The position numbers were made by a program, and so were the translations under genes. Under the pieces are notes generated by a model, which made no database searches, was not told the origin of the DNA, and worked only from the letters and a program-made list of their open reading frames with translations. Below, piece after piece: positions 1 to 13,151 of a DNA stretch of 64,000 nucleotides. Origin of the DNA: Trichoplax sp. H2 (Eukaryota; Placozoa; Uniplacotomia; Trichoplacea); NCBI GenBank assembly GCA_003344405.1, contig NOWV01000034.1, positions 124,001-188,000 of the forward strand, read 5' to 3'. The number at the start of each line of letters is the position of its first letter. Positions within the stretch are counted from its first letter, which is position 1.

Positions 1-336
1 AGTACCAAAAGGGACAACTTTTTTTTACAGAGCAGAATCAGTACGTGTTGTACTGTACTGTACTGTACAGTACAGTACAGTAGATTACAAGTTCTACAGT
101 ACCATACACTACTGTACTACAGTGTACTGTACTGTACTGTACGGTACCATGGCAAGAAGATATGCATAAAACTTTGCCCATGTGACCTTGTCGGCCTTTT
201 TCAGTGAATAAAATAACTCCATTGCATAGGAGATTATCTCCACGAGACATCTCCTATTCGTCAATCTAAGAATTCGAACCGTTCCGTGCTCTTGAAGCGT
301 TCTCTTCTTCTTTCTACTCTATTTGATTTTGGTATC
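1..336. other. Upstream region of SND1 with palindromic TACTG/CAGTA repeats
   Basis: No gene is seen here. Positions about 50-83 and 100-150 hold runs of TACTG that switch to CAGTA, so each run can fold on itself. This lies about 190 bases upstream of the SND1 start codon and probably contains its promoter. The reading frame that runs into SND1 from 286 starts with GTG, so it is treated as 5' untranslated sequence. Confidence 0.6.
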
Positions 337-3300
337 ATGGCTCAAGCGCCAAGTTATCAGAGTGCCATTGTCAAACAGGTTAGTTCAGTAGGATGTCATT
401 TCCTTACAAGTCGTATAAATGCAACACTGTGGACTGACATAGGCTTAAAAAGACTTGAAAACCACAGCAAATGATATCAACTTAGTCAAAGTAATCAATC
501 ATATTAGCCAGCCATGTTCTACTTGATACAACATGGATGAGCAATGAGCGTTGGTAGTCGATTTTGGACATCTGTATGTATTTATAACTTTGATACTTTA
601 CTGTGCCGCTCACACATTTAGGTATGGGTATGCGTTATCATCGTAAAATCATTGAAAATTTCATTTAATCTACGGGCTTACTCCAGTCTCCACCAGCCGA
701 GATCTGCCCGGTTAAAACTCTACTGAGTGTACAGTACAGTACTATAGTGCAGTATAGTACAAGCAGTATTCTACAGTAGTCGTAAAAATGGACTGTAATT
801 GATACTGTACCACATTGCAATTTAGCACCCTTTTGCTAATGGACTTCAATGTACTGGATAGTTCTAATGGTTCTACTTTGTTACTGACTCTTTTCACTGT
901 CATCCTTTTCCTTCAAAAACAAGTCTATACTGTATATATATAAAGAGCCCAATTGACGCATACAATGTCGTGACTGTGATCGAATTGTTTTAATTGCAAC
1001 ACCAAAACTGTATAGAACCTAATCGTCACAGTGACAGCACATGTACTCGTATTGATCTCTCACTAAACCATTGGATTTGATGATGCGTTTCGTCCTAGTC
1101 CACAATCCCTCTCTTTCTTTCAACACTTTCCCAGTGGCTGAATTGTAGTGTGCTAATGTCTATTTACCAAGTGGAAGTCCAATCACATATCATTTGTCAT
1201 TACCGAATGAAATGTGGAAGTCAAAATTGGAACCTGAATCAGGGACTGGTGCGACAGCCATAGTCCTAAGGCAACTGTACTATGCGATTGCGTATCAGTT
1301 TGCACATGTCACGACAACAATTTGTATGGCAATGCCCGCAAAGTCATCGCAGTGGAAGGAGGATTATTGAGCTCATTTTCTTCATTATGTTGATGCACAG
1401 TACAGTAATCGCCAAAAGCATAAAAGTACACATGGATCAGCCAAGTACAGTAAATAGGACCACAGATATGATCTGGTTCCAGTGTTCACTCTTAAACAAT
1501 GCACTTTCTAATACACTAAATACTTACATGTACTGTATACGAGCAAGTGGGAACTTGATGTTGGAAAGTTTTGTTGAAATTCAACAAAAGCCTTTTTTCT
1601 TTCGCCTTCCAAGATCAAGAACTAGTGAATACTCTCTAGTAAAGTGTAATGTACATGTAGTAGAACGAATTTTGTTTAGGTGATCTCTAACTGAAATTTC
1701 TAAGTAAGTTCAGTGGTCTAGCCAATCGTAGGATTATCTATTTTCGAAGATTGGCCTTAAGTCATTCGTACCAAATGGCCAACATGTACACATTGTAAAT
1801 TACAGCATTACCCTGCTCTTATCGAAATTCTACTCACTCTTTGTCTTGTCTATTATGATCATTTTGGGATGTTTAATTTTCACTCATTCACTATAAGAAA
1901 TTAGCATTTCACAGAGCTTTACGACAGAGAGCAGACATTGCATGTTGCACTTCAACTTTCCAAAATTGTACAACTGCAATGCTACAAGTATACAAGTATG
2001 ATCACCGCCTGTTTACCATTAGTAGCCACTAATATAAATCTAAATTTTTAATGAGGCTATCAAATCTCATGATTCCTATACTAAACCAAAATGCTATTAG
2101 ACACGCGCTCAATATACTCGTACTACAATGTACATGAGTAAATTGTAGCACTTGCCACTTTACAGTGCTCCTTCAATTGCCAATTTTATGCTTTCTTAAC
2201 ATTATGATGCTTTATTACCAGCATCATGCAAGGACGAAAACAGATAAAAGTTTTTCCCATTTATATCGTAAACAAAACAAAATGGAGTCTTTTCTAATTT
2301 TCATGTTGTACCGTACCTTACAGGATTATTACTATAGTAGTAATTTGGAATCAAAAACTTCATTTATTTCAACTACTGAAATGGCTAATAAAACAGTGAC
2401 ATGTGACAATTTTTATGTCGAAGATGAAACGGGTTGCGTCCTAATGTCGTATAAAAAATGAAGTTTGTAGATGTCATAGTTCGAGTATCTACTTCAGGGA
2501 CAAAAAAAATAACCATATTCTTTTAGTCCCGTAGTCCCTGATTAGTAATATGAGTACTGTAGTGAGTTCAAATGACTGTGACGACATTTTTTAGTTCTTT
2601 GCTTAGAGATACACGAAAACCTAGTACATGGCACAATAAAACGTTAAAGATGTTTCATATATTCTACGTATGTACGCGTATACGCGTCGTATGGTTGTCA
2701 GTTAAGCGAAAGTTAAATATCGAATACTACTGCAAGTCTTTAGAAAAGATTAGAGGCCTTATTGAACACTGCTAAATCTGACAGTTAATATTACAGGCAA
2801 TATTAAACATTGAACATGCTTGCTATTCTACTGGCGATAAATACCTAGTATTGATTTATTGAAATAGCCTTTCTTGGATTAGAGCGTTTACTTTATTCAA
2901 AGATCACAATACATGACCTTAAAATTAATCGTTAACCTTTACCAATTGTACTTAGCCTGCTATGAAAGAATCCTACCACTCATTTTTTTTATAGACAATA
3001 TATCATTGCTGATTTCAAGCAGGTTACAATTTAAAGACTCGATTTATAATCTACTGATAAATGTTGCTGTCATTCAGATGCTGAGCATTGACATATCCTG
3101 ATTAGGAATCCATCACTTTATGATCCTATTAGAAATCTACTGTTACTAATTAATTAAACTGTATAGGCTCGAGTTCATTAAATGCACTCATTCAGACATT
3201 ATTGTAATATAGTATAATAGGATGAAGGTAGCTGTCGCAGATAGAAATCATTGTATGTAGTTTTACTGTTCGAGAAGTTCAAAGTATCGTATTTAATCTT

Positions 3301-6300
3301 ATTTTTTTGTGAAGTCTTTAAATCCTTCGATCAATTTGATCTCAATTTCGAAACAAGTTTTGGCTAATTATTGAAATGCACATGCGACGTGATGCTATTA
3401 ACTTACAACTGAGCTACACTTACTGTAACCGAAATATTGGCAAGTCTTGTACTCATTACACTGTTATTATCGATATTTGATTAGAATTTCTGAATTTACA
3501 ATGACTAGTGTACTTGCACGCTAGCAACAATAACTTTAATTTTCAATTAATATTCGATATGCACTCACTATGCTCCTATCAATTTAAAGCAGAAACTCTT
3601 TATAAAAATGAATCTCATGTTCCTTATTGTATAGCTACTGAATGGCATTGAGAGACTAGGGTGCTGTGATATATAGCAACTGTTTCATGAATTGATTTAT
3701 TAATTAATTATATTATTAATAATAGTGTCGCGATGGAAGAATGGTGTAGTATACAGGATCTAGCGTACACTCGTATATAGATTACGTTAAATTCTAGTAA
3801 TCCATGGTTGTACATTATATATAGTATATTATCATTAAACGTCACATCTGCTAGACTTACCGGCTACTAACAGACTACTAAGACTAAGCGAACATTTATG
3901 CTGTTTCGCTAATGTTGCACTCGTCTAATAACAAATAATATTGAATGCGGCTACTTACCTTCTGTACTGTGCACTCACTGTACCAGTCCACACTGTAAAG
4001 AGACATTTAACGATATTATTAACGTATACAGTATGCTATATATAACTATACGATAGTTTCATCAACGTGAAATAATCAATAAATCGGCCTTGAAAAAAAG
4101 TTACTGAGAAAAGATACTAATGTTAATACAGAATACGGATATGCAAGATACTAACATGATGTTTATTGTATGAATGAGCGAGTGTACATATAAAACAGGA
4201 CTAAAAAAGAAACTGCAAATAAAATAAATGAAAATAGTTTTTTATTTACATTAAAGATTCATTATGCTGTACTTCAGTCATATCCGCAAATCTCCATAGA
4301 GATACAGATGATCTATACAGTACTTGAAATAAGATAACTAAGTAATTTAGGTTAAATCTAATATACTGATGCATGCCATTCATTGATTTCTAGGTACTAG
4401 CTGGTGATTCAATAATTGTACGCGATCAACCACGTGGTGGTCCTCCACCTGAAAGACAATTAAATCTATCCGGTATAACTGCCCCAAGATTAGGTCGCCG
4501 AAGTGGCGATGGAAAGCAAGACCAAAAAGATCAGGTAAACTCTTCAAGTACACACACCACTAATATTAATTCGGCACGATTTTATACCTATGTACGATAC
4601 AGTACGTTATAGTGTTCTGCGTATGGCTAACTTCTGTGTCATAGTTATATTTAACAATTTATTTATTTATACAGGTACAGTATGATGCCAATAGTGAATC
4701 CAAATATTATAAATTTAGTAATCTACAATACTGTAGTTCTTTAATTTTGTATAATGCAAAAGGTCTGAATGAATACAGTACAGTACACTGCCAGTCTACT
4801 AATTAACTGCTTGATCGATTTTATGCAATGTAGTATACGATTTCGGTGATAGCGTACTGTAGAATGAGCAGAAAAATAACAGGCCTATCTTATTTTACAC
4901 TAAACTGCCACTTCTCGTCCGTATCTCTTTCTAGTACAGTAGTCTTTATCCCTGATATGCTCAGAGACTACAGCATGTGATGATATGATATACTTATATT
5001 CTCTTGTACCGTCTGTCGATACAACGCATCTCCATGGTGTCGCAGTCTTTGCACGTTTATAATTTTATAATAATCAAGATTTTAAGCACTGTATGCATAT
5101 GAGTAAAGCATAGCGTCTTCTTCTTTATGGAGACTAAAATGTCCTTATGAGTGAGTCATATAAAACAGGGTAGGGTAAAACCGTACCTTTTAAGATTTTG
5201 AAATTGAATCGCGTAAAATTGAGCCATGTCATGTTAAATCGGTACACGTACCCTTGTGTGTTGCTTGTTTTATATTCATTTACTGAAGACCTTTTAAATT
5301 TTCTTATTATGCTACTATTCTAGCCATATGCTTGGGAAAGTCGTGAATTTTTAAGAAAGAAACTCGTTGGCCGCAAAGTTTCATTTTATGTTGACTATAA
5401 AGTCCCATCAACTGGACGCGAGTATGCGGTGGTACTTTTAGGGCATGGTATGACATTAATTTCATTTGCTGTACTGTAATCGACCTTCTTTAGTGCTCAA
5501 AGTATAAATTTATTAAATAAACAAAGAACTTATTTAATCCAAAAATGAAAATGTTCACTTAGTCTACAATGGTCAACAACAGAAATTTGATAGCTCGTAA
5601 ACCTTTACCGAAATCCTATGATAATAGCACTTTATGTATACTCTTTATTAGAAAATATCGCTGATCTTATAGTCGCTGAAGGGTTAGCAACTGTCAGAAA
5701 AGCAGGAGGAAAAGCGAGCGAGTAAGAACTAGAGTATTTAAAATAACTATAATTTTTGATTTTTATGCACATTGATACTATGACAGTATACTTACTAGAT
5801 TTATTATGATATCCCATGTATGTATTATTATCAATCTTTGCTGTTTTATCACTGTAATTTAATTATTATGTACCAAAGTATTTCTTATTCTGCAAATATC
5901 TCATCAATGCCTTAGAGAGCAAACTAGATTAAGCGCTATTGAAGAAATCGCACGCGCAAGTAAAAAAGGTGTTCATAATGATGAGGAAGAAAGCAAGGTA
6001 AATCTGACCACATTAGGATTAACTTTAGCATTTTATATTTCATAGCAATCTAGAATAATAATGCGCGTTACAAGTATATTGTATACATGATTTATTAACG
6101 TAATACAAATGTACCAATTTCAGAATATCAGAGATGTTAAATGGAATATCAGCAACGCTAATCGTTTCCTTGAGCAAAATAAAGGAAAAGAATTTAACGG
6201 TATAATCAAAATTGAACTCTTAAGTTACGGCTTCGATTGGCTGCTTTTATCTCATGTTGTAACTAAAGTGTTAAAAAGAAATTATTAAATCTAAACCATT

Positions 6301-9300
6301 GTAATTGTACTTATGCTTGTAGCTATTATCGAACATGTTCGAGATGGTTCAACCGTTCGCGCTTTTCTCGAGGCTGACCACCAGTATATAACAATACTGA
6401 TGTCAGGTATCAAGGTACGTATTACATTCTTTCAAAAATTTTTAGCAGTTCGTAAGCAACGCTTCGCTCAAGATTCTTTACGTATTTACAGTGTCCAAGC
6501 TTCAAGAGAGATAGCAACAAAGAAGTAGCGGAATCATTTGCTGAGGAGGTGAGTATCTTAATAGTGAAAATAAAGTATCAATAATAATCTAAAACTGAAT
6601 TTATGTTCTATTACTCTAAGGCTAAATTCTTCACAGAATCAAGGATATTACAAAGGGATGTGAAAGTAACTCTTGAAGGTATAAAAATTTTAAATCATTT
6701 TCTTTGTATACTTTCACAACTACATCACATCGATTAATCGTTACGATTGATTAATTGTTGCTCAAAGGTATTTCTAATCAGAATTTCATTGGGACGATCA
6801 ATCATCCGGTAATCATGCCTTAAAATCTCTTTGCTATAATTTTTGTATTTCGTCTATTAATTAACAATCTCATCAATTGCAATAAATCTAATTATCTCAT
6901 AATCATCACTATTTAATGCTGTCGTAGAACGGCAATATAGCGGAATTTCTACTACGTGAAGGACTTGCGCGATGTATAGATTGGAGTATGGCTGTTATGA
7001 GCACTGGTAAGGAGAAGCTACGTGCAGCAGAAAAGTAAGTCCTGTAATACACCGGCTAGATATCAATCATTGCAATTTAACGTATGGATGGTTTAACGAA
7101 AACAATATAATATACGTTATCAGGCAAGCTAAAGGAAAACACGCCAGGATATGGAAGTCTTATAAGCCTTCGGTGTCTAGCGTCAACGCTAATGAAAAGG
7201 AATTTTCTGCTAAGGTATGGTATACGATTACACCACAAACCTAAAACTTTATTAAATCATTACATAAATACCTTATTTTGTTTCACCTCTCATATTAAGG
7301 TAATGGAAATAGTAAATGCAGACACAATTGTGGTGAAATTAGCGGATAACACAACCAAAAAAATCACATTCTCTAGCCTGCGTCCTCCTAGGTAGCCATT
7401 AACGTATTTATTAATACTGTATGTGTTATATAGTGTATATTATCGAAACATATCTTACTTAGCAGCTTGATATTCTCTATTACCGTTATTCCTGTGATGC
7501 AACAATGTAGCAAATTATCAACTTTCAATATGCGTATAAGCATATTCAGCATTTTATTTAAGTACTATTCAAAATTTTTTAGAATGCCCGCAAAAGATAC
7601 TGAAAATGCTCCGGTAATCATCAAAATTACAACTTTTGACACCTTAACCAAGACCCAATTAATAGTTAACTTACAAAAACATTTTTTAATCAGGACAAAA
7701 AGAAAATAAGACCACTATACGATATACCGTATATGTTTGAAGCACGCGAATTTCTCAGAAAGAAACTTATCCACAAAAAGGCATGAGATCATTAGATAAA
7801 AATTTGAAATTTTTGAAATTTTCTTTGTTTGCCATCACGTACTCGATTAATTAGCCATGCTAAAAGCCATAATAATTATTTCGTCTTTCTTGAAAAGGTA
7901 AATATTATTGTGGACTATATCAAACCTGCAAACGACGGTTATCCTGAAAAAACTTGTGCAACGGTCATGATCGGAGATATGTAAGATTGATTTCTAGAAT
8001 GATTGCTACGTCATAAAGATTAAATCTAACAGTATTTAAATAAAGTTTTGATAAATTTCAATTTTTAATTTTAATTCATAATAAATATTATATTCTAGTA
8101 ATGTAGCTGAAGCTCTAATCGGAAAAGGCTATGCAACGGTACTCCGTCACAGAAGTGATGATGAACAGCGTTCTTTGCGCTACGATGATTTATTCTCCGC
8201 CGAAATGAGGTAACATCTATTTTGTTCTATCTAACCTTTAAATGCACAGAGACATTTCAATTTCAATTTGCCAATGATACAATCTCTATGAAATTCTTAT
8301 AGAGCACAGAAAGGTAGTAAAGGCCTTCACAGTAAAAATGAATCATCCGCACTCCGCATTGCCGACGTCTCTGGAGTAAGATACAGCGATATTACAAACA
8401 CTAATATACCCACATTGTAATTAATTTACTAATACCTTTCTCTCTGCCACTAGGATTTGGCAAAGGCCAAGCAATTCTTGCCATTTTTGCAGCGTGCTGG
8501 ACGATCTTCTGGTGTTGTAGAGGTGATTAATTTCTAGAGAATGATATCACATTGATGCAAAGATTCTTTTGGACTAATAACTGCTAAATTGAACATTAAT
8601 CAGTTTGTTGCAAGTGGATCACGTCTACGTGTCTTCATTCCAAAAGAAACATGTTTAATAACAGTATTACTCGCAGGTTAGTGTCACTCAGAAAATCTAT
8701 CGATGACTATCGCGGTGTTAATAATTGAAACTAGAAGAAGTTTATAGTTCGCTACTTGCCGTAAACGCATGCAGTTTTGCTATGTTATCAGTTTCCAATC
8801 ATAGGAGCGTTGTAGCTTGTTTTTGATTAATTCCGTATGCTCGTCATTTTGAAAAGGTATATCGTGTCCAAAAACAAAGTCTCAACGTAGCCAAGCAGAG
8901 CCGTATGGCGAAGCAGCTTTGGAATATACTAAAAGCCTTTGTATGCAAAGAGATGTAAGTATGAATCATGATTTTTAAACAACGTTACTTATTTCTTTAC
9001 TTAACTCTTAACTTAAGCTATAATTATTTATTTCTTTTGTATATTTTCTCAATTAGGTGAAAATTGAGGTTGACGGTACGGATAGGGCTGGTAACTTTAT
9101 TGGATGGATTTTTGTTGACAGCTTAAATATTTCAGTAGAACTTGTCAAGGTAATAACAATTTTGCTTAGTTGCATAATAAAATCTTTCAGTGGAATACAC
9201 TACACTATGTACTAAGTTAATTCAAATATTTTTATTCGATAATTAAAGAACGGCCTAGCTAAAATTCATTTTTCGGCCGAAAAGTCAAATTATTATAACG

Positions 9301-11203
9301 AAATGCAAACAGCTGAAGAAGCTGCGAAGAAAGCGAAAATCAAGGTAATACAATAACATTGAATAATCGCATGTATAAATATGTAGGCACACGTACTTTT
9401 CTATTTAATAATGAACTATTTGATTTAAAGGTATGGGAAAACTATGCTGAACCTGAAGAGAAGGAAGAAGAAGAAGAGATCATACCAGAAACACCTAAGG
9501 AAACAAAATCTAGAAGGAAAAATGTAATACAGCTATATTTACTACAAAATATTTCCGATCTTATATTATTCATACAACTTTGTATAGAAATTGTAATAGC
9601 CTAGCAGTAAACTAACGGTAAATTTTAACCTACGTGATAGATAATAGTCACCGAAATTTTGGGGATTGACCATTTTTATGCTCAGCATATTGATGCAGGT
9701 ACTCTTTTGTAATATTCATTAGTCAGTACATGTATGAACTGATTGTAGATTTCAATAATTAAAGTAAATTATGTTATTACTCCGGTTAATTATTTACTTA
9801 CTCGCATAATTTGCAGGACCAAAACTTGAAGCTTTGACTAATCAACTACGAAGTGACCTCAAATCGAATCCGCCAATTCCTGGCTCATACAGCCCTCAAC
9901 CACGCGCGTTGTGTGCGGCAATGTATGAAGACGACGAATGGTAAAGTGATTGCGATCGCTAAGAATAGACCTACTAATCATTATCACAAATGAAGATAAG
10001 CTAAAGCCTCCTTATTCTCTCTGGTAAATAATTAGGTATAGGGCACAAATAGAAAAAGTTACTTCATCGTCAGCTATTGAAGTCCTGTATATCGATTACG
10101 GAAATGTAAGTTCTAACATGATAGGATAGATAACGTATACCAACGTAAAATAGACAATATCATAATGATTTTATTGCCTCGATAGAGAGCCACCGTCTCA
10201 ACTTCTAGGTTAGCCCCACTTCCTTCCGCTTTTCACAGGTAACGATTTCAATAAATCTTCAATAATCTTAAAACTTTCAAGCAAATTCTTAAAACGTTAA
10301 TTAAATCTTAAATATATTAGTTTACATAGCATAAAAATGTTGAGTTTATATCTTTGATATATATATTTCATTATACCGTGTAGTGTTCCTCCTCAAGCTC
10401 ACGAATATCATTTAGCTTTAGTTCAAGAACCATCTGATGTAAATAAAGACTGTTCTACAATCAGTAACGATAACGTTATAATTATTTCGTAAATTCAAAC
10501 TATATTAAACTAACATACTTTGGTGAATTCGATAGGACGAAGACAAACGTGAAGCGCTGACGCAATTCATGGAGATATTATCGGTAAGAAAAATAAATAT
10601 CATGATGGAAATACTACTACAAATTTAATGACGCATTTAATTAAAATGAAAATAATCTTGTGGATACAGGAACAACAGTTGGGATTGGAGGTTGAATTCA
10701 AGTTACAAAATCAAGTAAGGCATAACACTGTTACTCGTATAATATCTTGTATTTTCGTGGCACTTTAGACCATTCATAGATAGTATAGCTAGTATTCAGC
10801 TAGTGTATTGACCGTGCAGTACTAGCATAGTATTGCAGTATCTAAATGATTTAGTAAGTATCTCATATTTTTGCTACAAGGAACACGTGTCGTTGTATAC
10901 TGCTGATCAACTGAACGTAGCTAAGGAGCTCATTAGCAAAGGTTATCTACAAGTTCAAAATCGAAGAGAAAAACGACTTGCTAAATTGGTAAGTAAAATT
11001 CAACCTAGATGTATTAGTATTAAACAGACTATGGCAGCTGTGATAATTACAATTTCCTTTATAACTTTGTAAAATATACTAATTTATATTAGGTGACTGA
11101 GTTCAAAGAGAGTGAAAATATCGCAAGAATGGACAGATTAAACATCTGGCGATACGGTGATATTACTCCTGATGATGCAAGAGAATTTGGTTATAGCAAG
11201 TAA
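337..11203 (+). CDS. SND1: SND1 / Tudor-SN (p100): staphylococcal nuclease-like repeats plus Tudor domain
   Basis: 33 exons give an 883-residue protein (human 910): 337-378, 4394-4534, 5324-5447, 5652-5721, 5916-5997, 6124-6199, 6323-6414, 6492-6548, 6621-6678, 6768-6808, 6928-7034, 7124-7214, 7300-7391, 7583-7613, 7694-7780, 7898-7980, 8099-8209, 8303-8375, 8454-8522, 8604-8676, 8857-8954, 9057-9149, 9249-9344, 9431-9523, 9641-9698, 9817-9940, 10036-10105, 10186-10238, 10384-10438, 10536-10583, 10670-10714, 10881-10988, 11093-11203. All phases agree. Four SN-like domains cover residues about 12-635. An acidic linker (about 636-655) follows, then a Tudor domain with [10 protein letters not shown] and YIDYGN, and a split fifth SN domain ending FGYSK. 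The family is a cytoplasmic RNA-binding/nuclease cofactor in RISC, RNA decay and stress granules. Intron 1 is 4.0 kb, the others are short. Intron 15 has a GC donor. A polyadenylation signal AATAAA lies at 11374. Confidence 0.96.
7781..7897 (+). other. SND1: GC-AG intron in SND1
   Basis: The exon ending at 7780 (AAAAAG) is followed by GCATGAG, and the next exon starts at 7898 after an AG. Protein continuity (LIHKK, then VNIIVDY) matches the human protein exactly across this junction, and no GT donor nearby keeps the frame. Confidence 0.8.
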
Positions 11204-13151
11204 AAATAATGAAAATTTCAATGCCATCTATTGGATAATTACTCTAGCTTGCAATTTCGATATTCTTTGCATTGTCAGCTACCATTTTAAGCAAGATTTT
11301 ATCTTACAAAAATTATCACATAGTACACTAGATTTACGAATTTATAATTTGATATCTTATGTTAGTTTACGAAAATAAATCTTAAAGAAATGGAATGGAT
11401 ATCTTACTAAATAAAAAACATTTTGATAATGCTATATTTTCTTACCGTCCTAATGATATGGTACGAATGGAGACGGCTACGACTGTCGCTGCTACTAGTA
11501 AAACGATTGTAGTTGACATAGCGTACAGTTTGTTCAATTTCTGAAGCAACGCATTATTTGTACCGTAGATGATCCTTTTCAATTACAATTACTCTTTCTC
11601 TAGCATAAGAGCATACTACAGAGTAAGACGTTTGGATATTATTGTTCCTTACGTTCAATATGATCAACCTTATCGTGCTGCGTTCAAAGTATAACAATCG
11701 ATACCACCAGTATTCACTAAAATGGTTTAGCATTGTAAGATAATAGATTAGAATAGTCATAAGATGCCATTTCTGGTTTCTAGGTAAGAAGAAAACAATG
11801 ATAGACAAAATTGTGTATATTGACGATGATCACAGTATATGTATGGTAATAGATAGTATGAGTCTAGTTTTAATATATTTACAAATGCAAATGTGCAGCT
11901 AATGATAGTCGATAAATTTAACCATTTAATTAATATAATTGTTGGTAAATTAAACTAAATAAGAATACAGCTATCACATTGGCCAGTTTCTTTTGACACT
12001 GTACATTAGCTCCATATCTAAATAGCCCAGCACGTGGATACCGTGCGGTAATTAATATCACTAATTCAACTATATATAGACTATGTCTACAGTACACGAC
12101 GTTGACCTAAATGTTTACCTTGCAAACTTTAGTGAATAGCTGGATCTAGTTGATAGATTAATACGAGTACAATGAGAAGGGCGATGTATTGTAACAAAAT
12201 ATCCCGTATTCCTAGAAATTCTACCGTTATTTACACGTTTTTAAATTTAAATTTAACTATATGGAGGTTATTAATGATAGTTTTAATGATGTATTATTGA
12301 TTAGGATATCAAGTTATCTGGGATTAGAAATTAATATCTTTTTATAACATAAAATAATACCATTACCATGATTAAATTTATCGCTATCGTGAAGATCATT
12401 TTTATTCCCTTTCCGATCAATATCGGATAGAAATTTTTATTTCGTATAGAATAAATATCGCATCCTCTTGATTCTCACTCCATTTCTGTTTCCGATTGAA
12501 AATTATCCTACTGTTTAACGTAGAATGGATCCCTGACTTGATCAAAAGATAATAAACTTCAGCCACTTTATAGCTTGATAATGAAGAAAAATAGTTTTTA
12601 TTTAAACTTTTGAAAGATAATAGCAAGTAACAAAAGATGCTCACAATAGAAAGATAGATAGTGCACTAGTGGCTATCTATCAACTTAAATAAATAAAACA
12701 GCACAATGGAAATTTTTTACGAAAGAGCTTTTACGTTTTTATGGAGTAAGTTAATAAAGAGAAGAAAGCTTTCAACTACATATTATTATTATTAGCGATC
12801 ATACTGTATTTCGCTTATGCCTAATGAGAGGGAAAGTGTGCAAAATGTATACTGATAAATAAAGGTAAAAAGGATATCTTAATGGTCAATATTTTTGTCT
12901 TGATAGTATATACTTAGGTAAATTGTGATCGATTTGATGGCCATGAAGCAATCTCATTATCCTAGCATTTTTTTTTTTTCTCAGTACCGATCGTACGAGT
13001 CTTATAGCACGCATCCATCGCACTACCATTAGATTTCTATCATTTTCAGAAAGCAATTTAATATAATCACAACTTCTTTCTTATTTTATGTAGGAAATCT
13101 ACATTATTATCCACTCTGTTTCTATCTTTGTACTTTAATATTGCTACTGAA
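11204..13151. other. Intergenic, SND1 to DEAF1-like gene
   Basis: Very AT-rich. It holds the SND1 3' end with AATAAA at 11374-11379 and the upstream region of the SAND gene. A pyrimidine run then AG at about 13090 could be a 5'-UTR splice acceptor. Short open frames here have no splice support or recognisable domain. Confidence 0.5.

Noticed and set aside
262-300. tRNA B-box-like sequence (reverse strand GGTTCGAATTC)
   Set aside because: No matching A box or acceptor stem could be paired nearby.
1282-1683. 133-codon plus-strand open frame
   Set aside because: It lies inside SND1 intron 1, has no recognisable domain and no splice support, and is within chance length for a 4 kb intron.
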